NCBI GenBank assembly: GCA_004553595.1
Contig: SFKZ01000002.1
Coordinates: 148,091 to 212,090, forward strand
DNA length: 64,000 nucleotides
Origin: Methanobrevibacter ruminantium
Lineage (GTDB): Archaea > Methanobacteriota > Methanobacteria > Methanobacteriales > Methanobacteriaceae
Reading direction: 5' to 3'
Below, in pieces: positions 8,751 through 17,799 of the stretch (positions are counted from its first letter, which is position 1; the number at the start of each line of letters is the position of its first letter). The translations under genes and the position numbers were made by a program. Below the pieces are notes generated by a model, which was given only the letters and a program-made list of their open reading frames with translations, made no database searches and was not told the origin of the DNA.

Positions 8751-10406
8751 TTATTGGCCATTATACATTGATTCCAATCTTTCAATTGTATCAATGTCCT
8801 CTACGCCCTTATCTGTTCTTATGCTTTTTACAATAGGGAAACGTAAAGAGTATCCTGCAGGATATTCCGGACTTTTTACAATCTCACTGTATTTTATTTC
8901 TAAAACTATTTTTGGCTGAACAGTAATCTGAGTTCCTTTCTCTGAGATTATAATTTCTTTCATTTGTCTTGTTAGATTTGCCAAATCATCATCTGAAAGC
9001 CCGCTTCCTATCTTGGTGATGGTTTGCAAATCGCCATATTCGTCGCGAAGCGCAATCTCATAAGACCCTATAAACTCTCCCCTTTTGCCTATTCCCTTTG
9101 TCCCTCCAACAATAACTGTATCCAATGTTTCAGGTTCTGCCTTGAACTTTAGCATTTTCTTTCCACGAATTCCAGGAATATAGGGTTCAGCGCAGTTTTT
9201 AATCATGATCCCTTCATGTCCACCAGCTATGGATTTATTGAACAGTTCTATAGCATCATCAATGTTTTCAGGACCTACTTTCACAATATCACTGAGGTTC
9301 AATTCATCAATTGAGCAATCCACAGCATTTTCCAAGATTTCCCTACGCCTAATGATAGGCTCATCAACTACAGGTTCCTTAAAGTAAAGCAAATCATATA
9401 AAAATATCTTTATAGGAACATTTTTCATTGCATCATGAATATCATATTTCCTTCTTACCCTTTGCAATACTGTTTGGAATGGAAGAGGCTTGTCATCCCT
9501 AAAACCTACAATTTCACCTTCCACAATAAAGTCCTCATCGGGGAATCCTCTTTTGATGAAATCCACTGCATCTGGGAAAGCATGTGTGACATTTTCCAAA
9601 CGGCGAGTGAATAATGTGATTTCATCCCCTTTCTTATGGAATTGAGTACGAAATCCATCATATTTAGTTTCACAAAGTGCACATCCCATCTCTTCAACGC
9701 TTATGCCTATTCCTTCAGACAATTGTGCAAGCATTGGCTTTACCGGCCTTCCCGGAATCAATGTCAATTTCTTAAGACCCTCTTCACCTTCAATCTTTGC
9801 CACTTTTGCAACAAGACCTAAGTCATTTGTCAACATATGCGCCCTTTCAGCAACAGCCTTGTCAACACCAAATGCTTGGGATATCGCATCACGAATGATT
9901 CCTTCACCTACACCAATTCTAAGCTCTTCCAAAATGGTTCTGCAAATGTATTTTGCTTCCTTTCCAGAAGCGGAAGATAAAAGTTCAAGAATATTGGAAA
10001 TTTTACGGGCAGTGGATCTGCTTCCAGATATTGTTGCCAATTTTCTTAATTGGTTATAAACAAATTTGACAGTTAATGGCTGTGAGAAAAATGTCATTTG
10101 AGCCTTTTTGGCATATAGCTTTTCTGCAGCTGCTCCAATGTCTCCTTCATCACGGATGGCATCTTCAACCGCATCTACAGAAACTCCTACAGCATCTCCA
10201 ACAGCTTTCATAACAAGCTTATCACCTATTCCCTGTTCCTCTTCACTCCAAGAAGGGAAAACGCTACCTAAAGCCATTAATGTGATTTTCTCCAAATCCT
10301 CTTCTTCAACTTTTATTAGAAAATCCGCTAAAATATCTGTTTTTTCCAATCTTTTTGTAGTGGCTCCTAATGCCTCGTAAACATTAACAAGTTCCTGATA
10401 TTTCAT
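8751..10406 (-). CDS. lig: ATP-dependent DNA ligase
   Basis: About 551 aa, usual for archaeal LigD/Lig1-type ligases. The adenylation motif KYDGFRTQ lies near residues 248-255, with the later nucleotidyltransferase motifs FIVEGEIVGF, GGHEGIMIK and KMLKFK in order. The N-terminal third is the helical DNA-binding domain and the C-terminus an OB domain ending in SLRFPIVKSIRTDKG. It seals nicks in Okazaki fragments and repair. I choose the ATG at 10406 (MKYQELV) over one 15 bp upstream because GGATGTGA sits 4 nt before it and nothing comparable precedes the upstream ATG. Confidence 0.93.
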   Translation of the reverse strand: MKYQELVNVYEALGATTKRLEKTDILADFLIKVEEEDLEKITLMALGSVFPSWSEEEQGIGDKLVMKAVGDAVGVSVDAVEDAIRDEGDIGAAAEKLYAKKAQMTFFSQPLTVKFVYNQLRKLATISGSRSTARKISNILELLSSASGKEAKYICRTILEELRIGVGEGIIRDAISQAFGVDKAVAERAHMLTNDLGLVAKVAKIEGEEGLKKLTLIPGRPVKPMLAQLSEGIGISVEEMGCALCETKYDGFRTQFHKKGDEITLFTRRLENVTHAFPDAVDFIKRGFPDEDFIVEGEIVGFRDDKPLPFQTVLQRVRRKYDIHDAMKNVPIKIFLYDLLYFKEPVVDEPIIRRREILENAVDCSIDELNLSDIVKVGPENIDDAIELFNKSIAGGHEGIMIKNCAEPYIPGIRGKKMLKFKAEPETLDTVIVGGTKGIGKRGEFIGSYEIALRDEYGDLQTITKIGSGLSDDDLANLTRQMKEIIISEKGTQITVQPKIVLEIKYSEIVKSPEYPAGYSLRFPIVKSIRTDKGVEDIDTIERLESMYNGQ

Positions 10407-10459
10407 CTTTTCACATCCCAAGAATCAGTGATAAAATTATTCAAAAATTCAAAATTGAT

Positions 10460-11734
10460 TTAAAAATCTCCTTTAGCTATTTTAACTGCACAGTACTCTC
10501 CACACATAGCGCACATTTCATCATCATCAAGTTCACATTTGTTTCTATAATGCCTTGGCTTGACATTGTCAAAAGCAAGATTGAATTGAGCTTCCCAGTC
10601 AAAGTTTTTCCTTGCAGTTGCCATTTCCACTTCCTTCTCCCATGCAGTTTCCAAACCTAATGCAACATCTGCTGCTTGGGCAGCAATCTTGCTTGCAATA
10701 ACTCCTTCCTTAACATCTTCGAGGGAAGGCAATGATAAATGTTCTGCAGGGGTTACATAGCATAGGAAATCAGCTCCGCTTGAAGCGGCAATAGCTCCTC
10801 CAATAGCGGAAGTGATATGATCATAACCAGGTGCCAAATCTGTAACAATCGGCCCTAAAACATAAAACGGAGCCCCATGACATAATGTCTTTTGAATTTC
10901 CATATTGGACCTGATTTGATTTAATGGAACATGACCTGGACCTTCAACCATGGTTTGAACTCCCGCTTCCTGAGCTCTTTTTACAAGAGTTCCCAAGGTA
11001 ACCAATTCCTGAATCTGTGAAGTGTCTGTTGCATCAGATAAGCAACCTGGACGAAGCCCATCACCTAATGAAAGGGTGATGTCATATTCCAAAGCAATCT
11101 CAAGAAGGTAATCGTAATTGGCATATAATGGGTTTTCCTCTCCATTATGCAAAATCCATGAAGCAAGGAAAGTTCCTCCTCTGCTTACAATACCCATCAT
11201 CCTTTTAGCTTCCTGCAGCTTTTGAACTAAATCCTGATTTATGCCACAGTGAAGGGTCATGAAGTCAACACCATCTTTTGCCTGATGAATGATTGATTCC
11301 CATATGTCATCCTCATCCATTTCGATGATTTCATTGCCTTTATTTAATGTAATAACTCCTGCTTCATAAATCGGAACAGTTCCAATAGGCACATCTACAG
11401 AACTCATTATCTTTTCCCTAAACTCCAATAATTTAGGGCCTGTACTTAAGTCCATAATCGCATCTGCACCAAAATCAACTGCAAGTTTTGCCTTTTTCAT
11501 TTCAAGACCAATATCCTCGATTTTGCTTGATGAACCAATATTAGCATTGATTTTAGTGGTTAATCCCTTTCCAATACCGCAAGCTTTAGTTTCTCTTCCA
11601 ATATTCTTTGGGATTACAATAGTTCCATTAGCTACTCCCTTTAATATCTTTTCTACATCTATCCTTTCAAATTCTGCAACCGCTTTCATTTCAGGAGTAA
11701 TGTTTCCTTTCTTAGCTTCAGTCATCTGTGTCAT
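10460..11734 (-). CDS. thiC: Phosphomethylpyrimidine synthase ThiC
   Basis: 424 aa, the length of the shorter archaeal ThiC form. It converts aminoimidazole ribotide to HMP-phosphate for thiamine synthesis with an Fe-S cluster and SAM. Conserved blocks seen are ADAIMDLSTGP, FMTLHCGI, SRGGTFLASWILHN, LSLGDGLRPGC, VEGPGHVPL and the C-terminal cluster site CAMCGEYC. That site is CX2CX3C, one residue shorter than the CX2CX4C of bacterial ThiC. GGTG lies 6 nt before the ATG. No TPP riboswitch is visible upstream. Confidence 0.93.
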   Translation of the reverse strand: MTQMTEAKKGNITPEMKAVAEFERIDVEKILKGVANGTIVIPKNIGRETKACGIGKGLTTKINANIGSSSKIEDIGLEMKKAKLAVDFGADAIMDLSTGPKLLEFREKIMSSVDVPIGTVPIYEAGVITLNKGNEIIEMDEDDIWESIIHQAKDGVDFMTLHCGINQDLVQKLQEAKRMMGIVSRGGTFLASWILHNGEENPLYANYDYLLEIALEYDITLSLGDGLRPGCLSDATDTSQIQELVTLGTLVKRAQEAGVQTMVEGPGHVPLNQIRSNMEIQKTLCHGAPFYVLGPIVTDLAPGYDHITSAIGGAIAASSGADFLCYVTPAEHLSLPSLEDVKEGVIASKIAAQAADVALGLETAWEKEVEMATARKNFDWEAQFNLAFDNVKPRHYRNKCELDDDEMCAMCGEYCAVKIAKGDF

Positions 11735-12221
11735 TAAAGCACCTTTAATAATTTAAATCATTTTAATTTTGAAATATAATTGTAATAATCATCATAGTAT
11801 TATATCTATAACATTAATCTATTACATAATCCATAACATATTAAATTATGTAATTTATTATTTAATTAATTTGTTATCATGAAATAATTTTTAATGAAAA
11901 ATATAAAGAAATAATAAAAAAATAAAATATTGTTGTAATGTTGAACTAAATAAAATAATAAAAAAATTAAGAAAAATTTTACAAATCTAATTTAAGAACA
12001 TGAAAAATCATAACTGGACAAATATCAAAAATAAAAATGAACAAAATAATATCAAAACTAAACAAAATAATATAATTTACCAAGTTAAATCTAAAAAAAT
12101 TGAATAAACAATATTTAAATAATTGAAATATTAAATAATTATATAACCAACAAAAGTTGAAAAACTAAATAATAAAATTAGATTCGACAAATTGGTTGAA
12201 AAACTTTTTAGGAGAATAAAA
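11735..12221. other. Divergent intergenic region between thiC and the SDR remnant
   Basis: Very AT-rich. It holds a 10-bp inverted repeat, ATTACATAAT at 11821-11830 and ATTATGTAAT at 11845-11854, that could be an operator for thiC. A TTTAAATA stretch near 12113-12120 is a possible TATA box for the SDR gene. No TPP aptamer, tRNA or extra gene is visible. Confidence 0.4.
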
Positions 12222-12993
12222 ATGAAAAACTATTTCGACATTAAAGACAAAGTTGCACTTGTAACTGATGCTTCCTCAGGATTAGGTTGGCAAATCGCTC
12301 AAGCTTTCGCAAGCCAAGGCTGTAAAATGGCATTATTCGCAAGAAGAGCTGAAAGATTAGAAGAAAACAAAAAAAATCTTAGAAGAGGAATATGGTTGCG
12401 AAGTAATGTATGCAGTAACTGATGTAGGTGACGTAAACAACATTGTAGAATCTGTACAAAAAGTAATGGACACTTACGGAAGAATCGACATCTTAGTTAA
12501 CGCAGCAGGTATCGGAAACAACTTAATGGTAGTTGACCAAGCTAAAGAAAACTGGGACAGCATTATCAGTATCAACTTAAGCAGTGTATACTACATGTGC
12601 AAAGCTGTCGGAGAAATAATGATCAAACAAAACTATGGTAAAATCATTAACATCGGTTCTATCCACAGTAGAGTTATCTTCCCTGGTGGAGGAATTAGTG
12701 CTTACTCATCTGCAAAAGGTGGAGTAATGAACTTAACCAAAGACTTAGCTGTAGAATAGGCACAATACGACATTACCGTAAACGCAATTTGCCCTGCAGT
12801 ATTCAAAACCGAATTAACCGAAGATTCCATTGACTTGCCTGGATTCATGGACCTCATTAAAGCATACTGTCCAGCTGGAAGATTAGGTGAACCTGGCGAA
12901 TTAGACGGTCTCGCAATTTACTTAGCATCTGACGCATCCAGCTTCTGTACCGGTCAATTAATCTGTGTTGACGGTGGAGGGACTGCAATATAA
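12222..12993 (+). pseudogene. Short-chain dehydrogenase/reductase, disrupted
   Basis: Reconstructed length about 256 aa, normal for the classical SDR family. The ATG follows AGGAG. Frame 1 runs MKNYFDIKDKVALVT to ERLEENKK, then an A8 tract (12370-12377, one A too many) throws the frame. The second frame continues from YAVTDVGDV through the NAAG motif and the catalytic YSSAK (YxxxK). An in-frame TAG at 12757-12759 stands where the family has Trp (EWAQYDITVN), and the tail to 12993 (CVDGGGTAI) is intact. The first Gly of the TGxxxGxG cofactor motif is Asp (TDASSGLG). Probable original role: an NAD(P)-dependent oxidoreductase of the gluconate/glucose dehydrogenase-like group. Confidence 0.85.
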
Positions 12994-13009
12994 TTGAAAA
13001 ACAAATTAT

Positions 13010-13056
13010 GAATAATAATGGATGGGCTATTAAAACCCCTCCATAATTTATTATTC
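13010..13056 (+). terminator. Hairpin terminator after the SDR remnant
   Basis: The stem is GAATAATA / ATGGA / GGG pairing with CCC / TCCAT / TATTATTC, with short internal loops and a CTATTAAAA loop, about 16 pairs. A run of 17 A follows from about 13061. It also lies just beyond the 3' end of the convergent CDF gene. Confidence 0.6.
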
Positions 13057-13186
13057 AAATAAAAAAAAAAAAAAAACTCTTTTTATAACTCTTTTATCAA
13101 CATAATTACTAAACTATTTTTATAAAATAATCTGGAAACATATTGTTCTGTTGATTACGAATAAAATAAATATTTAAAAGAATATA

Positions 13187-13212
13187 ATTATAGCGACATT
13201 AGTCACTATAAT
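13187..13212 (-). terminator. Hairpin carrying the CDF stop codon in its loop
   Basis: Minus strand: ATTATAGTGAC, loop TAAT, GTCGCTATAAT. This gives 11 pairs, one of them U-G, and the TAA stop lies in the loop. T-rich sequence follows. Confidence 0.5.
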
Positions 13213-14300
13213 CTGCATCTAAGATTGCATCAAATTGATAATTCGGATATTTATCTTGGATTTCTTTCAAAACTTTCTCTTTTACATCAGCACGATTTGC
13301 ATCAAAATCAATGATTAAATCGAAAGTGATCAAATTCAAATCAACATCCCACATAGAACCCATGCATTTGCAATATTTCATGATATTTTGCAACTATTTC
13401 ATTAAGGCTTTCCTTGATTTTTCTAGTTTCTTCATTATCTGTATTTGACGCATAGATTCCAACTGTAAGTATAATTCCAAACTCTTCATAAACAGCATAT
13501 AGAATACGTCTGGTTAACTTATGAATCTCCTTTGCAGTCAAGTCATCCCTAAGCTCAACATGAACAGATCCCATCAATTGTGTTGGTCCGTAATTGTGTA
13601 AAGTCAAGTCATAAACACCCACTACTTCATCAAATTCACTAATTCTATCCTTAAGCTTATCGGTTATCTCACTGTCAACACGAGTACCAATCATGCTGCT
13701 TAATGTTTCAGAGAGCATTTCAATAGCTGCCTTAATAATGACAAAAGCTATGATAGTTCCTAAAATACCTTCCAAACTGATGTTCCAGATCAAACTGATA
13801 ATAGCTGCAACAACTGTAGACAAGGAGAGAATTGCATCAAAGAGTGCATCACTTCCAGATGCAACCAATGATTGGGAATTTATTTCCTTTCCCTTTCCTT
13901 TAACATATCTTCCCAAAAGGAACTTTACAACTACAGCAACAGCAATTATAAAGATTGAAACAAAGGTATAATCTGCCAAGACAGGGTTAAAAATCTTTGG
14001 AACAGACTCTTCCAAAGCAGTTATTCCTGCAAGCAGTACAATAATTGAAATGATTACAGATGAGAAATACTCAATTCTACCGTAACCGTAAGGATACTTT
14101 TTATCTGGAGCTTTCCCTGCCAGTTTTGTCCCAATAATTGTAATTATTGAAGATAAAGCATCTGTCAAATTGTTCACTGCATCCAATGTGATTGCAATAC
14201 TGTTTACCATGATTCCAATGGTTGCCTTAAATGCAACAAGGATTAAATTCACCAGCATCCCAATGACACTGGTTTTCACTATGATCTTGTCTCTATCCAT
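13199..14300 (-). pseudogene. Cation diffusion facilitator (CDF) transporter, frameshifted near C-terminus
   Basis: About 366 aa if read through. Several membrane helices occupy the first 220 residues with the DAVNNLTDALSS and SGSDALFDAILS motifs that hold the CDF metal-binding Asp residues. The cytoplasmic C-terminal domain follows (VGVYDLTLHNYGPTQLMGSVHVEL). The frame breaks near 13353-13357 after HGFYV: GTGGGAT reads through correctly only if one G is removed (GTGGAT gives YVDVDLNLITFDLIIDF). The remaining 50 residues to 13199 are intact. Start chosen at 14300, with GAGG 7 nt upstream. It would export Zn, Mn or Fe. Divergent from a MarR regulator. A single-base assembly error is a real alternative to decay. 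Confidence 0.75.
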
Positions 14301-14718
14301 ACACATGCCTCAATTAATCATAAGAAATACTTAATTATAATTATATGTATCAAATAAAATATAATTCGCCATTATGACTTAACATGGTTAATTCTGCTTT
14401 AAATCCAAGAAAAACCTATTTTAATGAATGATTTAGAATACTAAACTCAATTAAGTTTAATAAAAAAATCTAAAATTTTATGGATAAATGAACAAATCAA
14501 AAGAAAAAATATGGAAATAATTAAAAAAATTAATTTAAAAAATTAACAAAAAAATAATTAATATTTAAAAATCAGTGTTAAAAAAATAATAAAAATGGAT
14601 AAAATTATACATTAAAATATAAAATTATCATTAAAATTATACATTATTCAAATTTTATCAATACATTTATATAGTAAAAGGGAGTTATTAATTAACACAG
14701 TAAACTTAAGGGGATATT
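14301..14718. other. Divergent CDF / MarR intergenic region
   Basis: AT-rich, no further ORF. The only clear element is the MarR promoter listed separately; GTTATTAATTAAC just after it is an imperfect dyad and could be the MarR operator. Confidence 0.35.
14666..14674 (+). promoter_or_regulatory. TATA box of the MarR gene
   Basis: TTTATATAG, about 25 nt before a likely start site near 14695, leaving a short leader with AAGGGGA before the ATG at 14719. Confidence 0.6.
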
Positions 14719-15171
14719 ATGCGTAAAAATTCAGTATTCAATCAAGAAAACAGTTATCTAAATTCATGGTATAATATAACAAAAGGATTTGGAGAGTTTT
14801 TTAAAGAAAGAAGTGCAGACTTGAAAATCAATCCTGCTGAAGCAATGTTTTTGTCAAAAATTTATTATAATGATGGAATTAGCCAAAGGGAAATTGCACA
14901 TAGTTTAATCGTTTCTGAATCAAACATCACAAAAACATTTAAAAAATTAGAAGAAAAGGAATTGGTTTATAAAACAATTGATGAAGACAATAATGCTCGC
15001 CGTAACTTACATTTAACTGAAAAAGGAGAAGAAACCTTTGAAAGATGTATAGAAATATTCGGAGAATTCGACATAATCACTTTTGAAGACTATGATTCAG
15101 AAGAAAAAGAAAGAATGGAGAAACAATTAAAAGAGATCTCCAATAAAGCTTTGAACCTTATTAAAAAATAA
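14719..15171 (+). CDS. MarR-family transcriptional regulator
   Basis: 150 aa, typical length. The winged helix-turn-helix is visible at about residues 50-95: DGISQREIAHSLIVSESNITKTF, then the wing ARRNLHLTEKGEE. It should act as a dimer on nearby palindromes. AAGGGGA precedes the ATG. It is transcribed away from the CDF transporter and towards the UspA gene, so autoregulation or control of the transporter is plausible. No ligand-binding cysteine pattern is evident. Confidence 0.88.
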   Translation: MRKNSVFNQENSYLNSWYNITKGFGEFFKERSADLKINPAEAMFLSKIYYNDGISQREIAHSLIVSESNITKTFKKLEEKELVYKTIDEDNNARRNLHLTEKGEETFERCIEIFGEFDIITFEDYDSEEKERMEKQLKEISNKALNLIKK

Positions 15172-15311
15172 TGCTATCCCATCCAACACCATACGAGGAT
15201 CATTTTATAATGATAAAGAAAAATAAGACAATTTAAAAAAAAAAAATCTTACCCTATTAAAACTAATTTTAAAAGGGCATATCTTTAAAAAAAAAAGAAA
15301 AGAAAGAATGA

Positions 15312-15338
15312 TTTATTAATTAATTATGAATTAATAAA
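15312..15338. terminator. Hairpin between convergent marR and usp genes
   Basis: TTTATTAATT, 7-nt loop, AATTAATAAA: a perfect 10-bp stem that contains the usp stop codon (15320-15322). Long A/T runs flank it on both sides, so it may serve both genes. Confidence 0.5.
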
Positions 15339-15742
15339 ACATCTTTTTCACATTCTTTAAGTACGTTCTCAGCAACACTACCAAGAACAAACTTATGAAT
15401 GCCGCTTACACCTGAAGATGCAATGATAATCAAGTCACAATCCTCATCTTCAGCAACTACATTTATTTGTTCAGATGGAAAACCTACTTTTACCATGGTT
15501 CTTACATTAAAACTGTCATCAAAGCAATCTGCCATAGCTTTTACATTATCTTCAGCTTCCTTTACAGCTTCCCTATTCATTTCCATTACATCTTTTTCCC
15601 TATGGAACGCTGTTTTTCTTATTTTAATAGCAACAGAGAGAATTATAATTTCCCCCTCTTCTGCCAATACATGTTTAGCTCTTTCAACTTCACGTAAAGA
15701 GTGTTCAGATCCATCAGTTGGTAATAAAATTCTTTTATACAT
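15320..15742 (-). CDS. Universal stress protein, UspA family
   Basis: 140 aa from the ATG at 15742 (MYKRILLPTDGSEHS). An upstream in-frame start at 15850 would add 36 residues unlike the family, so I reject it. The conserved ATP-binding C-terminal signature is seen as IIIASSGVSGIHKFVLGSVAENVL, the G-2x-G-9x-G(S/T) pattern. A single Usp domain, probably cytosolic and dimeric; the partner is unknown. It is convergent with the MarR gene and 100 bp or more from queE. Confidence 0.9.
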   Translation of the reverse strand: MYKRILLPTDGSEHSLREVERAKHVLAEEGEIIILSVAIKIRKTAFHREKDVMEMNREAVKEAEDNVKAMADCFDDSFNVRTMVKVGFPSEQINVVAEDEDCDLIIIASSGVSGIHKFVLGSVAENVLKECEKDVLLIHN

Positions 15743-15873
15743 AATTCCACACTTAATTTTAAAAATACAATTTTGATTTAAAAAATATTTTTCGTAATAA
15801 TATATTTGATTTAACTTATATAAGTATATTATCAATTCATTCGGCAACACATCAACAAAGTTAAGGAGAATAT

Positions 15874-16482
15874 TTATCTTTGACTCAAATATTTATGAGT
15901 TTGAACAGATAATTTGATATTTTCTAAACGAGGGAAATTTTCCCTAATCAAATCAGCCATAAGTGCATCTTTGCTGAATTCACCTTGAAGCCATATTGTC
16001 TTATCGTAACCGTACTTGTTTTTTATTGCAATCACTTCATCTATATCCTCTTTTGAAGTGATTACAAACTTAAAGAAAACATTATCATACTTATGATAAT
16101 TCTCGAAGACCTTTTCCTTATCTTCCTTTGGGCTGATTACATATTCTATTTCAGGAAGATATTCGAAAATGGAACCGTTTGTCTCAAACTGGATTTTAAT
16201 GTCTTCAGGAAGCTCCTTAATCAAACGCTTTATCTCTTCCATCTGTAAAGTAGGCTCTCCGCCGGTTATGACTAATAAGTTTATATTATTGAACTCCATT
16301 TGAGTCATCAGAATCTCTGCAACATCATCAACAGACAGCATTTCGTATGTTGAAATGTCAGTATCACACCATTCACAGTTCAAATTGCAACCATATAATC
16401 TTAAAAAGGTTGCAGGAGTCCCTATGTAAGGCCCTTCACCTTGAAATGATGTGAATATTTCACTAACCTTAATTTCAATCAC
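15874..16482 (-). CDS. queE: 7-carboxy-7-deazaguanine synthase (radical SAM)
   Basis: 202 aa. It makes 7-carboxy-7-deazaguanine from 6-carboxytetrahydropterin, the third step to preQ0, the precursor of archaeosine in tRNA position 15. The SAM/4Fe-4S motif is C32-x3-C36-x2-C39 (CNLNCEWC), after the FQGEGPYIGTPATFLRL substrate-site stretch. GGEPTL is the conserved SAM-binding segment. The start is GTG at 16482; Shine-Dalgarno support is weak but the N-terminus matches the family. It is last in a queC-queD-queE operon. Confidence 0.9.
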   Translation of the reverse strand: MIEIKVSEIFTSFQGEGPYIGTPATFLRLYGCNLNCEWCDTDISTYEMLSVDDVAEILMTQMEFNNINLLVITGGEPTLQMEEIKRLIKELPEDIKIQFETNGSIFEYLPEIEYVISPKEDKEKVFENYHKYDNVFFKFVITSKEDIDEVIAIKNKYGYDKTIWLQGEFSKDALMADLIRENFPRLENIKLSVQTHKYLSQR

Positions 16483-16540
16483 CTACTTTAAAAAACTCAA
16501 CAATTTAACTAGCAATAAACTTAAAATAATATCTACTCAA

Positions 16541-16900
16541 TTATTCCATAGGTTCGTAAGTTACACCAGTCTCAGGAGTTTCATAAACTCCAACACTTAC
16601 TAAACATTCGATTTTAGGTTTTAATCCGTCATAGAAGAATTTACTCATTTCTTCCATTGTAGGATCTTCGGAATCCATAAATTCATTCAAGTTCAAATGG
16701 TCAACACCAATGAATTCATTGAAAATCGCTTCAATGTCATAGGTGTCCATAATCATATTTCTATAATCCAAGTCCTTATATGGTGCCTTTAAAGTTAAGA
16801 TGACCTTATATTGGTGTCCATGCCATTGAGTACATTTTCCACCCTGATTCTTTAATTTATGACAACCATAAACTCTATGTTCGGATACTAATGTTAACAT
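16541..16900 (-). CDS. queD: 6-carboxytetrahydropterin synthase
   Basis: 119 aa. It converts dihydroneopterin triphosphate to 6-carboxytetrahydropterin. Zinc ligands His14, His27 and His29 (WHGHQ) and the catalytic Cys23 are all in place, and the C-terminal Glu (ETPETGVTYEP) is present. The start at 16900 is chosen because GGAGGT lies 7 nt upstream; an ATG 15 bp earlier would put that site inside the gene. It sits between queC and queE with gaps under 60 bp. Confidence 0.9.
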   Translation of the reverse strand: MLTLVSEHRVYGCHKLKNQGGKCTQWHGHQYKVILTLKAPYKDLDYRNMIMDTYDIEAIFNEFIGVDHLNLNEFMDSEDPTMEEMSKFFYDGLKPKIECLVSVGVYETPETGVTYEPME

Positions 16901-16956
16901 AAATATAACCTCCATAACTAATAAAAATTTCTAATCAGTTTGATTTAATAATCCTA

Positions 16957-17592
16957 TTAATCCATTCCTAATTCTTTTTTAGCTTCTTCAATAGCGTTTA
17001 TTCTTGATTTGCAACTGAAGCATTCACCACAGGGAGTTCCATCATTGTTTACATAACAGCTCCAAGTCTTTTCTATTGGCACCCCTAGCTTCAAAGCAAG
17101 CTTTACTACATCTTTCTTGTCTGTATCAATAAATGGAGCGCAAACAGGAATGTATTCATAGTTATTGACTTTATTTAACTCATTGATCTTCTCTAAAAAC
17201 TCTGGAGTGGTATCTGGATAATCACCGACATCTGCCTTGATTGCACCATAATAGACCTCTTCCTTATTGTTGCTTATTGCAAATGCAGTTGCAAGTTCAA
17301 GCAATATTGTATTTCTGCTTGGAACAACAGTGTTTGCTGGTTCAGAGACATTATCATTATCCTTATCAGTCAAGCTGCTTGAAAGCAAATCCACAATATT
17401 CTGTATATCAAATACGAAATGAGGAACATCATTCATCTTACAGATTTCTGCTGCTCTTTCAATTTCAATAGCTGCCTTTTGACCATAATTGAAACTGAGT
17501 GCAGTTACCTTATTCCCTTCATTCAATAATTTATACAATAAAGTGGAAGAGTCCAATCCTCCAGATAATATTAAAACTACATCTTTTGACAT
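16957..17592 (-). CDS. queC: 7-cyano-7-deazaguanine (preQ0) synthase
   Basis: 211 aa. It makes preQ0 from 7-carboxy-7-deazaguanine, ammonia and ATP. The PP-loop is SGGLDSS at 10-16, and the C-terminal zinc site has four cysteines in CYVNNDGTPCGECFSCKSR. GGAGAT precedes the ATG. It is first in the operon. In archaea preQ0 goes on to tRNA guanine transglycosylase for archaeosine. Confidence 0.93.
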   Translation of the reverse strand: MSKDVVLILSGGLDSSTLLYKLLNEGNKVTALSFNYGQKAAIEIERAAEICKMNDVPHFVFDIQNIVDLLSSSLTDKDNDNVSEPANTVVPSRNTILLELATAFAISNNKEEVYYGAIKADVGDYPDTTPEFLEKINELNKVNNYEYIPVCAPFIDTDKKDVVKLALKLGVPIEKTWSCYVNNDGTPCGECFSCKSRINAIEEAKKELGMD

Positions 17593-17640
17593 TTAAATCT
17601 CCATGAATAAAATTAATAAATATATAATATTATATTTCTG

Positions 17641-17671
17641 TTTTACAATACATTTAAAATTAATTATTGAA
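17641..17671. repeat. 31-bp dispersed repeat upstream of queC (partner at 29046-29076)
   Basis: 29 of 31 bases match the sequence at 29046-29076 upstream of rtcB, in the same orientation; the core is ATACATTTAAAATTAATT. It lies 49-79 bp before the queC start. It could be a shared promoter element or a chance match in AT-rich DNA. Confidence 0.4.
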
Positions 17672-17782
17672 TTGATGAAAATAATTAAAATATTGAATTA
17701 AATTAATTTAATAAAAGATAAAAATTTTAAGAAAAATAAAATGAAATTAAAATAAATAAAAAAAGAAAAAAGTGATTATAAC

Positions 17783-17799
17783 TTAAGAATAATTCTTAA
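17783..17799 (-). terminator. Hairpin overlapping the stop of methanogenesis marker 8
   Basis: TTAAGAAT, A, ATTCTTAA: an 8-bp palindrome containing the TAA stop at 17796-17798. The transcript then runs into CACTTTTTTC. Confidence 0.4.

Noticed and set aside
11735..11870. TPP riboswitch in front of thiC
   Set aside because: Neither of the conserved TPP aptamer motifs (CUGAGA, ACCUGA) is present in the leader.
12757..12759. TAG in the SDR gene read as pyrrolysine
   Set aside because: The same gene has a frameshift and a damaged cofactor motif, the site is Trp in the family, and Methanobrevibacter is not known to use pyrrolysine.
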